Positions 52,589 through 61,849 of a DNA stretch of 64,000 bases are shown in pieces. The DNA comes from Mycobacteriaceae bacterium (GTDB taxonomy: Bacteria; Actinomycetota; Actinomycetes; Mycobacteriales; Mycobacteriaceae), in assembly GCA_028726465.1 (NCBI GenBank), contig JAQYQB010000012.1, positions 307,892-371,891 of the forward strand. Reading direction: 5' to 3'. The notes under the pieces are model-generated. The model did no database searches and was not told where the DNA came from. It saw only the letters and a list, made by a program, of their open reading frames with translations. Position numbers and translations under genes: made by a program. The number at the start of each line of letters is the position of its first letter. The first letter of the stretch is position 1.

Positions 52589-54046
52589 ATGGCGGCTGAG
52601 GCGAACGCGAGTTTCGACAGCTTTGACGACGGGTACATCCCGCCGGAACCGCCGGACGAAGGCGGCTACCGCAGCTATTCCCGTCCGGCCAAGCGTGGCG
52701 GCCGGGAGGATTTCAACCAGCTAGCGGAGTACCGGCACCCGCCGGCCAACAAGGACGCCGAGCAGGGCGTTCTGGGCTCCATGCTGCTCAACCCCAGCAC
52801 GCTCATCGAGGTCATCGAGGAGCTGGACCCGGAGGACTTCTACTACCCGGCGCACAGCATCATCTACCACGCCATGCTGGACCTGTACTCGGAGAACAAG
52901 CGGATCGACCCGGTTATCTTGGCCTCCCGGCTGGACCGCTCCCACGATCTGGACCGCGTCGGCGGCGCGCCGTACCTGCACACGCTGCTGTCGAGCGTGC
53001 CGACGGCCGCGAACGCGCGTTACTATGCCGAGATCGTGGCGGAGAAGGCGGTGTTGCGCCGCCTGGTGGACGCCGGCACCCGCGTGGTGGAGCTCGGCTT
53101 CGAGGGCACGGAAGACCAGGAGCTGGAGGGGCTGCTGGACAGCGCCCAGCAGCAGGTCTTCGCGGTCGCGCAGAAGAAGACCGCGGAGGACTACCACGTC
53201 CTGGGCGATCTGATTACGCCCACCATCGATGAGCTCACGGAGCTGCAAAACGGCGGTCAGGAAACCGGCGTGCCGACCGGCTTCTACGACCTGGACAAGC
53301 TCACCCACGGCCTGCGCGCCGGGCAGATGATCATCATCGCGGCCCGCCCGGGTGTCGGTAAGTCGACGCTGGCCATGGACTTCATGCGCTCGGCCTCCCT
53401 GGCCCACGGCCGCACCTCGGTCATCTTCTCCTTGGAGATGTCCGCGTCCGAGATCGTCATGCGCTTGCTCTCCGCCGAGTCCGAGGTCAAACTATCGGAT
53501 ATGCGCGGCGGCAACGTCAGCGGCGATGACTGGACCAAGATCAATGACACCCTGAACCGCATCCAGGACGCGCCGCTGTTTATCGATGACTCGCCGAACC
53601 TGACGATGATGGAAATCCGCACCAAGGCCCGCCGCCTCAAGCAGCAGCACGGCCTCGACCTCATCGTGCTGGACTACCTGCAGCTGATGTCCTCGGGCAA
53701 GAAGGTCGAGTCCCGCCAGCAAGAGGTCAGTGAGTTCTCCCGCTCCCTGAAGCTTCTGGCCAAGGAGCTGGAAGTGCCCGTCATCGCCATCTCCCAGCTG
53801 AACCGTGGCCCGGAGGCCCGTACCGACAAGCGCCCGCAGCTGGCCGACCTGCGTGAGTCCGGCTCTCTGGAGCAGGACGCGGATATGGTTATGCTGCTCT
53901 ACCGCCCAGACTCCCAGGACCGCGACAACGAGCGCGCCGGCGAGGCCGACATCATCCTGGCCAAGCACCGTGGTGGGCCCATCGGCGACGTCGGCGTCGC
54001 CCACCAGCTGCACTACTCCCGGTTCGTCAACATGGGGCACGGATAG
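52589..54046 (+). CDS. dnaB: Replicative DNA helicase DnaB
   Basis: A 485-residue helicase that unwinds DNA at the replication fork as a hexamer. N-terminal domain (about 40-150, AEQGVLGSMLLNPSTLIEV), linker, then the RecA-like motor with Walker A RPGVGKSTLAMDF (about residues 253-265), Walker B LIVLDYLQLMS and SQLNRGPEARTDKRP. No intein interrupts it, in contrast with the mycobacterial gene. Preceded by a short leader ORF. Its last 34 bases overlap the convergent VanZ-like gene. Confidence 0.96.
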   Translation: MAAEANASFDSFDDGYIPPEPPDEGGYRSYSRPAKRGGREDFNQLAEYRHPPANKDAEQGVLGSMLLNPSTLIEVIEELDPEDFYYPAHSIIYHAMLDLYSENKRIDPVILASRLDRSHDLDRVGGAPYLHTLLSSVPTAANARYYAEIVAEKAVLRRLVDAGTRVVELGFEGTEDQELEGLLDSAQQQVFAVAQKKTAEDYHVLGDLITPTIDELTELQNGGQETGVPTGFYDLDKLTHGLRAGQMIIIAARPGVGKSTLAMDFMRSASLAHGRTSVIFSLEMSASEIVMRLLSAESEVKLSDMRGGNVSGDDWTKINDTLNRIQDAPLFIDDSPNLTMMEIRTKARRLKQQHGLDLIVLDYLQLMSSGKKVESRQQEVSEFSRSLKLLAKELEVPVIAISQLNRGPEARTDKRPQLADLRESGSLEQDADMVMLLYRPDSQDRDNERAGEADIILAKHRGGPIGDVGVAHQLHYSRFVNMGHG

Positions 54047-54561
54047 GCGCCGGCCAGATCGACCACCTTGTCCGCGTCGCCCAGGCGCGGGCCGAGTACC
54101 ACGAGCACGAGGAAAACCGCGGTCAGGACGAAGGAGAGACCCCGCCAGACGGGGTAGGCCCGGCGGCCGCAGGCGCGCGCAATCAGCGCGCCGATGAGCG
54201 CCCCCAGGGTGTTAAACAACAAATCATCGACGTCGGTCCGCCCCAGTGCGCCCAGGTACTGGACCACCTCGACGGCCAGGCTCACCGCGAAGCCCCACGC
54301 GGTCACCCGGCTAACGCTGGGCACCAGGATGAAGGCCAGCACCCCGAAGGGGACGAAGAACGCCGTGTTGCCGGCGTACTCAAAGAGCGGGGCAAACCAG
54401 GTAGAGCCGGCGAATTCGTCGAAGGGGACCAGGTGCAGCTCCCGGACCCGCTGGCGCGCCGGGTCCCACAGGTAGCCGATCTGGTAGAAGGGCTTCAGGG
54501 TGGTGATGGCCACCATCACGGCGAGGTAGCACAGGAGCGATAACCAAGTACGCATGGGCAT
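54013..54561 (-). CDS. VanZ-family membrane protein (second copy)
   Basis: A 182-residue membrane protein with the VanZ pattern NTAFFVPFGVLAFILV, SLAVEVVQYLGALG and RTDVDDLLFNTLGALIGAL, about four or five helices. Related in layout to the VanZ-like gene at 30971. The C-terminal 11 codons overlap the end of dnaB. The start is either codon 1 or the ATG two codons further in. Function unknown. Confidence 0.8.
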   Translation of the reverse strand: MPMRTWLSLLCYLAVMVAITTLKPFYQIGYLWDPARQRVRELHLVPFDEFAGSTWFAPLFEYAGNTAFFVPFGVLAFILVPSVSRVTAWGFAVSLAVEVVQYLGALGRTDVDDLLFNTLGALIGALIARACGRRAYPVWRGLSFVLTAVFLVLVVLGPRLGDADKVVDLAGAYPCPMLTNRE

Positions 54562-54591
54562 TATTAAAGCACGCCGGGCGCGGGGTGAGCC

Positions 54592-55932
54592 CTAATCGGC
54601 GAGCTCCTTGTTCGCCTGCTCCGGCAGGGCCCAGGCCGCCGCGGCGGCGATGGCGAAGGAGACCGCGAAAAGGACAAAGAGCCACGGGGTGCCGGCCGCG
54701 GCCACGATCGGCGGCACGATGAGCGGGGCGGCGATGGAGGCCAGCCGGCCGAAGCCGGCGGCCGCACCCGTGCCTCGGCCGCGCAGGCGGGTGGGGTAGA
54801 GCTCTGGGCCGATGGCGTAGAGAGCGCCCCAGGCGCCCAGGTTGAAAAACGACAGCAGGCAGCCGGCGACGATGATGAGCGCGTCGGTGCTAGCCCAGCC
54901 GTAGAGACCGGCGGCCAGCGCGGATCCCACCAGGAAGACGGTGAGGGTGGCCCGCCGCCCCCAGACCTCAATGAGCCAGGCGGCCGCGGCGTAACCGGGC
55001 AACTGCGCCAGGGTGATAATCAGCGTGAAGCTGAAGGACTTCACCAGGCCGAAACCGTCCGCGACCAGCAGGGAGGGGATCCAGATGAACGCGCCGTAGT
55101 AGGACAGGTTGACGCAGAACCACACGGTCCAGAAGGCCGCGGTGCGGCGGCGCAGGCGCGGCGAGAACAGGGATTCCTTCTCATCCTCCGGGGCGGTTTC
55201 CACCGCGGCCGGCGGCTCGGTCTCTACGGTGGCGCCGGATTTTTCGGCGGAGTCTTCGAAGGAGCGGACGATCTTCTCGGCCTCCGAGTGGCGGCCGCGA
55301 TCCTCCAGGAAGCGCACGGACTCCGGGAGTCCCAGGCGCACGTAGGCGGCGTAGGCGGCGGGCACCATGCCGATGAGGAGCGCCCAGCGCCAGCCCGAGT
55401 CGGAGGCGCCGACGACGAAGGTGCCGATGACGGCGGCGGCGATCCACCCCAGCGCCCAGAAGGCCTCCAGGATCACCACCAGCCGGCCGCGGATGCGGCG
55501 CGGGGAGAACTCCGAGACGAGTGTGGAGGCCACGGGCAGCTCGGCGCCCAGCCCCAGGCCGACGATGAAGCGCAGGACGATGAGCACCGCCAGGCCCGTC
55601 GCCATCGCGGAAGCGCCGGTGGCGAGGCCGTAAACGAGCAGAGTGGCGGCGAAGACCTGGCGGCGGCCCAGCTTGTCGGCGAGTAGCCCGCCGACGGAAG
55701 CGCCGATGGCCATGCCGATGAAGCCGGCCGAGGCCAGCCACGAGGTCTGGGTGCTGCTCAGGTCCCAGTGCAGGGCGAGTGCGGCCATGATGAAGGAAAT
55801 CAGCCCGACGTCCATCGCGTCGAGCGCCCAGCCGAGCCCAGAGCCAAAGATGAGCCGCCGGTGTTTAGGGGTCACCGGCAGGCGGTCCAGGCGTTGGTTG
55901 CGGGTCAGGGAAGTAGGAGTGATAGGGGTCAT
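54592..55932 (-). CDS. MFS transporter (sugar/aromatic acid porter type)
   Basis: A 446-residue major facilitator with 12 helices and a central acidic loop (about 215-245). Signature parts are LADKLGRRQVFA after helix 2, RFIVGLGLGAELPVASTLVSEF around helix 4 and RGRGTGAAAGFGRL in the second half. This pattern is shared by SP sugar porters and AAHS aromatic acid symporters; the substrate is open. TACAGT nine bases before the ATG and no Shine-Dalgarno suggest a leaderless mRNA. Lies 74 bp beyond copA, on the same strand. Confidence 0.87.
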   Translation of the reverse strand: MTPITPTSLTRNQRLDRLPVTPKHRRLIFGSGLGWALDAMDVGLISFIMAALALHWDLSSTQTSWLASAGFIGMAIGASVGGLLADKLGRRQVFAATLLVYGLATGASAMATGLAVLIVLRFIVGLGLGAELPVASTLVSEFSPRRIRGRLVVILEAFWALGWIAAAVIGTFVVGASDSGWRWALLIGMVPAAYAAYVRLGLPESVRFLEDRGRHSEAEKIVRSFEDSAEKSGATVETEPPAAVETAPEDEKESLFSPRLRRRTAAFWTVWFCVNLSYYGAFIWIPSLLVADGFGLVKSFSFTLIITLAQLPGYAAAAWLIEVWGRRATLTVFLVGSALAAGLYGWASTDALIIVAGCLLSFFNLGAWGALYAIGPELYPTRLRGRGTGAAAGFGRLASIAAPLIVPPIVAAAGTPWLFVLFAVSFAIAAAAAWALPEQANKELAD

Positions 55933-56006
55933 GGAAACCTAACTGTAGGACGTGCCCCCGCCCAAGGCCAGTGTTTTATGCGGCTGCCCAGGACTTTTCT
56001 TTTCTC

Positions 56007-58292
56007 CTACCCCCGAATTGTGCTCTGAAAGCCGCGTAGCCGCAGGGAGTTGCTGACCACGAAGACGGAGCTTAGCGCCATGGCCAGCCCGGCGAAGAGC
56101 GGGTTGAGCAGACCGAAGGCGGCCACGGGGATAAGCACCACGTTGTAGGCAAAGGCCCAGAACAGGTTGCCCTTGATCGTGCGCAGCGTGCGGCGGGAGA
56201 GGCGGATCGCATCCACCGCGGCGCGCAGGTCGCTGTTCATCAGGGTGATGTCGGAGGCCTCGATGGCCACGTCCGTGCCCGCACCCATGGCCAGGCCCAA
56301 GTCGGCCTGCGCCAAGGCGGCGGCGTCGTTGATCCCGTCGCCGACCATCGCCACGTTGTGCCCGCCTTCTTGCAGCCGCCGGATGACCGCGACTTTGTCT
56401 TCCGGCATAACACCCGCGGTCACGTCCGCGCTAGCGATGCCGACCTGCTCGGCCACGGCCCGGGCCGCGCCCTCGTTGTCGCCGGTGAGCAGGTGCGGGC
56501 GCAGGCCCAGCTTACGGAGTTGGGCGATGGCCTCGGCCGAGGTGTCCTTGACCGTATCGCGCACGTCGATGACCCCGATCGGCTCCTCGTCGCGGGTCAC
56601 GACCACGGCGGTGCCGCCGGCTTCCTCCGCCCGGGTAAAGGCGCTGGCCAGGCCCTGGGCATCGGAAAGCTGCGCGGCCGGGCGGCCGACGCGGACGGTG
56701 CGGCCGTCGACGTGGGCCTGCGCGCCCTGCCCGGCCACGGTGGTGAAGTCGGTGGCGGTCGGGACCGCCGAGTCGCCCTGGGCTTCGGCGCAGATCGCGC
56801 GGGCGATGGGGTGCTCGGAGCCGGCCTCCACGGCGGCGGCTAGGCGGAGGACCTCCGCCTGGCTGGCGGTGCCGTCGGCGCTGAAGACCTCGGCCACCCG
56901 CATGGCGCCCTCGGTGACGGTGCCGGTCTTGTCCAGCACGATGGTGTCGACCTGCTTGGTCGACTCCAGGATCTCCGGGCCCTTGATGAGCAGCCCCAGC
57001 TGGGCGCCGCGCCCGGTGCCCACCAGCATGGCGGTGGGAGTTGCCAGGCCCATGGCGCAGGGGCAGGCGATGATGAGCACGGAGACCGCGGCGACGAATG
57101 CCGCTGCCACGCCGCCGAAGAAGAGATGGACCACGAGGGTCAGCGCGGAGATGGCCAGCACCACGGGAACGAAAATCTGCGCGATGCGGTCGACCAGCCG
57201 CTGCACCGGGGCCTTGGAGGCCTGGGCGGCGGTGACCAGCTCGGCCATCTGCTGCAGGGTCGTGTCCTTGCCGACGCGCGTGGCCTTGACCTCCAAGCGG
57301 CCGGAGGAGTTGATGGTCGCCCCGGTGACCGTGGAGCCCTCGGTGACCTCGACGGGCAGGGACTCGCCGGTGAGCATGGATTCGTCGACGGCGGAATTGC
57401 CCGCGATGACCACGCCGTCGGTGGCGATTTTCTCGCCGGGCCGGACGACGAAGACATCGCCCTCGGCGAGCTCCTCGATAGGCACGCGCACCTCCTTACC
57501 GTCGCGCAGGACCGTGGCATCCTTGGCCCCCAGGGTCAGCAGCTCGTTGAGGGCCGCGGAGGATTGGCCCTTGGCGCGGGTCTCGAACCAGCGGCCCAGC
57601 AGCAGGAAGGTGATGACCATGCCCACCGACTCGAAGTAGATGTGGTCCATTTCGGCGTGGTTGGAGCTAAACGTCATGTGCATGGTCATGCCGGGCATGC
57701 CGGCGTTGCCGAAGAACATGACGTAGAGCGACCAGAAATAGGCCGCGGAGGTGCCCAAGGAGATGAGCGTGTCCATGGTGAACGCGCCGTGCTTAAGGTT
57801 CGCCCAGGCGGCGGTGTGGAAGGGGGCGCCGCCGACCACGTAGACCACGGTGGCCAGGAGGGCGGCCGCCCACTGCCAGTGCATAAACTGCCAGGCCGGC
57901 ACCATCGAGACGACCATGATGGGGGCGGAGAGCATCGCCGCCCAAGCGGTGCGGCGGGCCAGCTGCCGGGCCTCGTCGTCGCGGGCCGCGGACAGCGCGT
58001 CCGTGGGGGAGTCACCCGCCGCGCCACCGGAACCGTTGTCCCCGGCGCCGGAGAGATCGAAGGCGTCGTAGCCGGCGGCCCGGACGACGTCGATAAGCGA
58101 TTGCGGCGTGGACAGTTGCGGATCGAAGTCGATCGCCGCGGTCTCGGTGGCGAAGTTGACCTGGGCGTCAACGCCCTCGACCTTGTTGAGCTTGCGCTGC
58201 ACCCGTGAAGAGCAGGAGGTACAGGTCATCCCCGTGACGCCGAGATCTAGGTGGGCGGTGTCAGCGGAGCGGGCAAGATCGGGGGCGGTCAT
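56007..58292 (-). CDS. copA: Copper-exporting P1B-type ATPase
   Basis: A 761-residue P-type ATPase that pumps Cu+ out of the cytosol. One N-terminal heavy-metal domain with the binding pair Cys24/Cys27 (GMTCTSCSS), eight membrane helices, the CPC motif in [14 protein letters not shown] (about residue 408), the phosphorylated Asp in DKTGT (about 455) and the hinge [13 protein letters not shown] Met/His-rich first outer loop ([20 protein letters not shown]) may hand over copper. The start codon follows the copZ stop directly. Controlled by a CsoR-type palindrome upstream of copZ. Confidence 0.95.
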   Translation of the reverse strand: MTAPDLARSADTAHLDLGVTGMTCTSCSSRVQRKLNKVEGVDAQVNFATETAAIDFDPQLSTPQSLIDVVRAAGYDAFDLSGAGDNGSGGAAGDSPTDALSAARDDEARQLARRTAWAAMLSAPIMVVSMVPAWQFMHWQWAAALLATVVYVVGGAPFHTAAWANLKHGAFTMDTLISLGTSAAYFWSLYVMFFGNAGMPGMTMHMTFSSNHAEMDHIYFESVGMVITFLLLGRWFETRAKGQSSAALNELLTLGAKDATVLRDGKEVRVPIEELAEGDVFVVRPGEKIATDGVVIAGNSAVDESMLTGESLPVEVTEGSTVTGATINSSGRLEVKATRVGKDTTLQQMAELVTAAQASKAPVQRLVDRIAQIFVPVVLAISALTLVVHLFFGGVAAAFVAAVSVLIIACPCAMGLATPTAMLVGTGRGAQLGLLIKGPEILESTKQVDTIVLDKTGTVTEGAMRVAEVFSADGTASQAEVLRLAAAVEAGSEHPIARAICAEAQGDSAVPTATDFTTVAGQGAQAHVDGRTVRVGRPAAQLSDAQGLASAFTRAEEAGGTAVVVTRDEEPIGVIDVRDTVKDTSAEAIAQLRKLGLRPHLLTGDNEGAARAVAEQVGIASADVTAGVMPEDKVAVIRRLQEGGHNVAMVGDGINDAAALAQADLGLAMGAGTDVAIEASDITLMNSDLRAAVDAIRLSRRTLRTIKGNLFWAFAYNVVLIPVAAFGLLNPLFAGLAMALSSVFVVSNSLRLRGFQSTIRG

Positions 58293-58493
58293 TTACTTCA
58301 CCTGGTATCCGGCCTCGGTTACGGCGGCGGCGACCTGCTCGTCGCTGAAGTCCTCGCCCGTGACGGTGAGCGTGCCGGTGGTGTGATCGGCGTTGGCCTC
58401 GGTCACGCCGGCGATCTCGCTGACCTCTTCCTGGACGGAGAGTTCGCAGTGCCCGCAGGTCATGCCTTCGACGGTGTAGTTCTTGGTGGCCAT
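58293..58493 (-). CDS. copZ: CopZ-type copper chaperone
   Basis: A 66-residue single heavy-metal-associated domain with the Cu+-binding motif GMTCGHCELSV. It delivers copper to CopA. The start at 58493 has an AAAGGAG eight bases upstream; a longer open frame runs through the operator and is not credible. It is the first gene of the copZ-copA operon. Confidence 0.92.
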   Translation of the reverse strand: MATKNYTVEGMTCGHCELSVQEEVSEIAGVTEANADHTTGTLTVTGEDFSDEQVAAAVTEAGYQVK

Positions 58494-58530
58494 GGTGGCT
58501 CCTTTCCTCGCGTTGCTTTCTCTCTCATGG

Positions 58531-58549
58531 TATACCCCCAGGGGGTATA
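58531..58549. promoter_or_regulatory. CsoR-type copper operator
   Basis: TATACCCCCAGGGGGTATA is a perfect 19-bp palindrome about one A and lies 38 bp before copZ. GC-tract palindromes flanked by TA are the recognised CsoR operators, which are released by Cu+. No csoR gene is in the window. Confidence 0.85.
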
Positions 58550-58675
58550 GGGCAAGGGTAGGTTCCCTCCCGATTGGCCCGGGAAAATGCCACACCGGAA
58601 GAAACGGAATAAAGGCGAGTCCGGTACCGTTGTGGCCAACGTACCCGTACCGCGAATTTAAGGAGAACGTTACAG

Positions 58676-59059
58676 ATGGCGACCATCGATGTGACCGAAG
58701 ATAGCTTTGAGAAGACTGTTACCGAGGACGGCATCGTCCTCGTAGACGCCTGGGCCGATTGGTGCGGTCCGTGCAAGCGCTTTGCCCCAATTTACGAGGA
58801 GGCTTCGGAAAAGCACACCGATCTCACCTTCGCCAAGCTGGACACCGAGGCCAACCAGGGCCTGGCTGCCGCCCTGCAGATCCAGTCCATCCCGACCCTG
58901 ATGATCTTCCGCGACTCCATCATGGTCTTTCGCGAGGCGGGCGCCCTGCCGCCGGCCGCCCTGGAGGACCTCATTGAGCAGGTCAAGGGCCTGGACATGG
59001 ACGAGGTCCGCAAGCAGGTTGCGGAACAGAACGCCCAGGCAGACGCCGAAAACAACTAG
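58676..59059 (+). CDS. Thioredoxin
   Basis: A 127-residue cytosolic thioredoxin with the active site WCGPC (Cys30, Cys33), the cis-Pro in IPTLMIF and an extra 20-residue hydrophilic C-terminal tail rich in Gln, Ala and Glu. It reduces protein disulphides. AAGGAG lies 11 bases before the ATG. Followed by a clear terminator. I leave the symbol empty because corynebacteria carry several thioredoxins. Confidence 0.93.
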   Translation: MATIDVTEDSFEKTVTEDGIVLVDAWADWCGPCKRFAPIYEEASEKHTDLTFAKLDTEANQGLAAALQIQSIPTLMIFRDSIMVFREAGALPPAALEDLIEQVKGLDMDEVRKQVAEQNAQADAENN

Positions 59060-59081
59060 GCTTTCCGCAGCTTTCGCCGCA

Positions 59082-59126
59082 CGCTTTCTCGTGAGTAACG
59101 CTAAACTCGCGAGAAAGCGATTTTTT
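59082..59126 (+). terminator. Rho-independent terminator after the thioredoxin gene
   Basis: CGCTTTCTCG (59082-59091) pairs perfectly with CGAGAAAGCG (59110-59119), followed by A and six T. The loop is 18 bases. Confidence 0.9.
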
Positions 59127-59161
59127 ATGCTCGATGTACCCGAGGAGTTGACTTAAAAGCT

Positions 59162-60013
59162 ATGGCTAATCCGTTCAGCAAGGGCTGGAAGTACTTGATG
59201 AGTTCCTTCGATCAGAAGATCGATGAGAACGCTGATCCCAAGGTCCAGATCCAGCAGGCCGTCGAAGGGGCCAAGAAGCAGCACCAGGAAATCTCCGATC
59301 ACGCCGCGGAGATCATCGGCAACCGCAACAAGCTGGAAATGCAGCTGAACCGCCTGGTCAAGACCCGGGAGGAGTACCAGAACCAGACCAAGCGCGCGCT
59401 GGAGCTGGCGGATAAGGCCACCGCGGAAGGCGATAGCCAGAAGGCCCAGGAGTACAACGACGCCGCTGAGGTCCTGGCCTCCCAGCTGGTCTCCGCAGAA
59501 AACGAGCTGGAGAACCTGAAGACCCAGCACGCGGCTGCGGAGCAGGCCGCGGAGCAGGCGCAGCGCCAGCAGAAGGAGTCTTCCGCCCGTCTGAAGGAGC
59601 AGCTGGCCCAGGTGGACCAGCTGATGGCTCAGGCGGACCAGGCGGAAATGCAGGAGAAGAACTCCCAGGCGCTCGACTCCATGAACGAGCTGACCCCGGA
59701 CGGGGATACCCCGACCCTGGACTCGGTGCGGGCCAAGATTGAAAAGCGCTACACCGACGCCCTGGGCGCGCAGGAGCTCTACCAGGACTCCGCCGGGGCC
59801 CACATGCAGGAAATCGCCGCGAGCGGCACGGACATGAAGGCGGCCGCCCGCCTGGACGAGATCCGCGCCTCGATGAACAGTGGCAAGCAGGTGGAATCCG
59901 GCGCGGATACCACCGCCGAGCTGGAATCCGGCGAGGAGGGCGAGGCCCAGGACGCCGCTGACTCCACCACCTCGGCTGAGTCCGCAGAGTCCACCGACTC
60001 CGCGAAGGACTAA
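59162..60013 (+). CDS. PspA/IM30-family coiled-coil protein
   Basis: A 283-residue, mainly helical protein. Residues 1-25 form the amphipathic start typical of PspA (NPFSKGWKYLMSSFDQKID), followed by a long coiled coil to about residue 165 with many Gln, Glu and Ala, another helix to about 235, and an acidic Ser/Thr/Glu tail. PspA binds the inner face of a stressed membrane and in actinobacteria acts in envelope stress. The unusually acidic tail is an extension. Convergent with the NYN gene 13 bp away. Confidence 0.9.
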   Translation: MANPFSKGWKYLMSSFDQKIDENADPKVQIQQAVEGAKKQHQEISDHAAEIIGNRNKLEMQLNRLVKTREEYQNQTKRALELADKATAEGDSQKAQEYNDAAEVLASQLVSAENELENLKTQHAAAEQAAEQAQRQQKESSARLKEQLAQVDQLMAQADQAEMQEKNSQALDSMNELTPDGDTPTLDSVRAKIEKRYTDALGAQELYQDSAGAHMQEIAASGTDMKAAARLDEIRASMNSGKQVESGADTTAELESGEEGEAQDAADSTTSAESAESTDSAKD

Positions 60014-60026
60014 TCCCTAGCGGAAG

Positions 60027-61193
60027 CTAGTTATCGCGGCGGACGTTGATGAGGACGCCGCGAATCCCGGAGTGGAAGCCGTCGCGCAGATTGACGCGCT
60101 GGCTTTCACTCAACGTGTATTCGTGCAGCGTCTCGCACGCGAACTGCAGCAGCGGGCGGTCGATTTCCGGGGGAAGCCCGCCGCCCGAGAGCAGGTGGGC
60201 CTGGTCGCGCTGCTCCGCGTTGGCGGCGTTGTCGAACCACCACGACGCGTACTGCTGGCCCACGTCGAACGGGGTCTGGAAGCCGGCGGAGGTCCACACC
60301 TCCTCGGGGAGCGGGACGTAGCGGGAGCGCAGCTTCCGCCGCGGCGCCATCATGGACGGCTTCGGGGCCGGTTTCTTGTTGTCGGGCTTCTTGTTGGCCG
60401 GCAGCTGGTCCCCGGGCTTTGGGGCCGGCTTGGGCGCCGGTGCGGCGGCCGACGCCTGGGCCTGGTCCGGCTTGGCGTCCGGCTGCGGCTTGGCTGCGTC
60501 GCCGGCGATTTCCTTTTCTACCCGGGAGTCTTCCTCCGGCGGCAGCGGTGCGTCGGCCTGTTCCGGCTCGGCATCCGCGCCCTCGGCGCAAGGATCGCCG
60601 GATCCCTCGGCCGAGCTGGTGTCCCGGACGGCGGGAGGCAGCGGCCCCTCGAGGACCTGCAGCTCCATCGCGTCGGCGAAGTCTTCGCGCGGGTCCAGAA
60701 TGGTGGTCGAGTCGCAGGCGTGGCGCAGGGCGGAGGACATAGAGTCCCAGCCGAAGCCGTAGAGGTGGACGCGCACGCCGTTTTCCGTTGCCTCCTGGAC
60801 GCCGGGGATCATGTCCGCGTCGCCAGAAACCAACACGAAATCCGTGAACTGGCGGCCATAACCGGCGATGACCATGTCGGCGACCAAGCGGGTGTCAACG
60901 GCCTTTTGGGTACGCCGTTCGCCCCACTCGATGAGCTGGCCCGTCCGCAGTTGGACGCCGTCGCAGGTACGCAGCGCGCGCTGGTAGCGGTGGGGGCCGG
61001 TGTCCGGGATGCCGTCGTACCAGTTTTGGCGGTGGACGGGGTTGCCAATCTGGTTTTCAATCATGGACCCGAGGGTGGATACCACCTCGGGAAGGTCGAT
61101 TTCTAGCTGCGCGCGAGCTCCAATTTCCCAGGAGTTGTAAAAGCTAGCCAACAAATACGAGGTGTCGACGAATACAACTGTGCGTTCAAGCAT
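60027..61193 (-). CDS. NYN-domain (PIN-like) putative ribonuclease
   Basis: A 388-residue protein. The N-terminal NYN domain (about 1-170) has the acidic residues expected for a PIN-like nuclease: VVFVDTSYLLAS, KAVDTRLVADMVI and VLVSGDADMIPGV. A Pro/Ala/Lys/Glu-rich linker (about 185-285) leads to a conserved C-terminal part (about 290-388) with YVPLPEEVWTSAGFQ and LLQFACETLHEYTLSESQRVNL; I do not recognise this part. A role in RNA turnover is likely but the target is unknown. Convergent with the pspA gene and divergent from the GntR/ABC operon. Confidence 0.8.
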   Translation of the reverse strand: MLERTVVFVDTSYLLASFYNSWEIGARAQLEIDLPEVVSTLGSMIENQIGNPVHRQNWYDGIPDTGPHRYQRALRTCDGVQLRTGQLIEWGERRTQKAVDTRLVADMVIAGYGRQFTDFVLVSGDADMIPGVQEATENGVRVHLYGFGWDSMSSALRHACDSTTILDPREDFADAMELQVLEGPLPPAVRDTSSAEGSGDPCAEGADAEPEQADAPLPPEEDSRVEKEIAGDAAKPQPDAKPDQAQASAAAPAPKPAPKPGDQLPANKKPDNKKPAPKPSMMAPRRKLRSRYVPLPEEVWTSAGFQTPFDVGQQYASWWFDNAANAEQRDQAHLLSGGGLPPEIDRPLLQFACETLHEYTLSESQRVNLRDGFHSGIRGVLINVRRDN

Positions 61194-61368
61194 GGCTCCT
61201 AAAATCCGTTTCTCTTTGTTCTAACTAAGTTTCGGTACCTCCCAGTCTGCCTCATTCACGTGTGAACGTCGATCTCTTTTTCCAAAACTGCAGGCAGAGA
61301 GTTGAAATCTAGAAGTTAACGCCGAAATTTCGCCCGAAGGGTTGTGGAAAACCGGCGCCTGGGTATAG

Positions 61369-61390
61369 GTTAGTTATGTGAGTAACTAAC
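61369..61390. promoter_or_regulatory. Palindromic operator of the GntR/ABC operon
   Basis: GTTAGTTA (61369-61376) and TAACTAAC (61383-61390) form a perfect 8-bp inverted repeat with a six-base centre. Further ACTAAC half-sites follow up to about 61405. GntR regulators of the YtrA type repress their own ABC operon, so this is probably the site bound by the gene product that follows. Confidence 0.75.
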
Positions 61391-61447
61391 CGACTAACTA
61401 ACCAACTACCCTTCACCAACGAAAACACGACAGATCCCGAGGTGGAC

Positions 61448-61822
61448 ATGGATAACGCGACCCAACCTTTGTTCCGGCAGATCGCCACATTGGTCGAGGA
61501 CTCCATCGTGGACGGAACGCTGGCGGAGGGCGCGCAAGCGCCCTCGACCAACGAGCTGGCCGCTTTCCACAACATCAACCCGGCCACCGCCCGCAAGGGC
61601 CTGACCGTGCTGGTTGACCTCGGGGTCCTGGAAAAGCACCGCGGGATCGGCATGTTCGTGGCGGACGGAGCAACCGAACTCATTCGCAAGCGGCGCCGCG
61701 GGGACTTCGCCGCGGAGTATGTTGCCCCGCTCATCGATGAGGCGGTGCGGCTCGGCTACGAGCGCGAGGGGCTCCTCGACCTCATCGTGCGCGTGGCCGA
61801 AAGCCGCGGTCTCTACCACTAG
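61448..61822 (+). CDS. GntR-family regulator, YtrA subfamily
   Basis: A 124-residue short GntR protein: winged helix (about 5-75, with PLFRQIATLVEDSIVDG, APSTNELAAFHNINPATARKG and LEKHRGIGMFVADG) and a short helical C-terminus of about 45 residues, which is the YtrA type. YtrA-like proteins respond to envelope stress and control a linked ABC transporter. ATG 61448 was preferred over an in-frame GTG at 61442 because GAGG lies just before it. Confidence 0.88.
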   Translation: MDNATQPLFRQIATLVEDSIVDGTLAEGAQAPSTNELAAFHNINPATARKGLTVLVDLGVLEKHRGIGMFVADGATELIRKRRRGDFAAEYVAPLIDEAVRLGYEREGLLDLIVRVAESRGLYH

Positions 61823-61849
61823 ACCCGCAAAACACAAAGGAGTACGACG

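Noticed and set aside
61255-61266. TTCACGTGTGAA as a third parS site
   Set aside because: It is an inverted repeat with a two-base centre and does not align with the parS core TTTCACGTGAAA.
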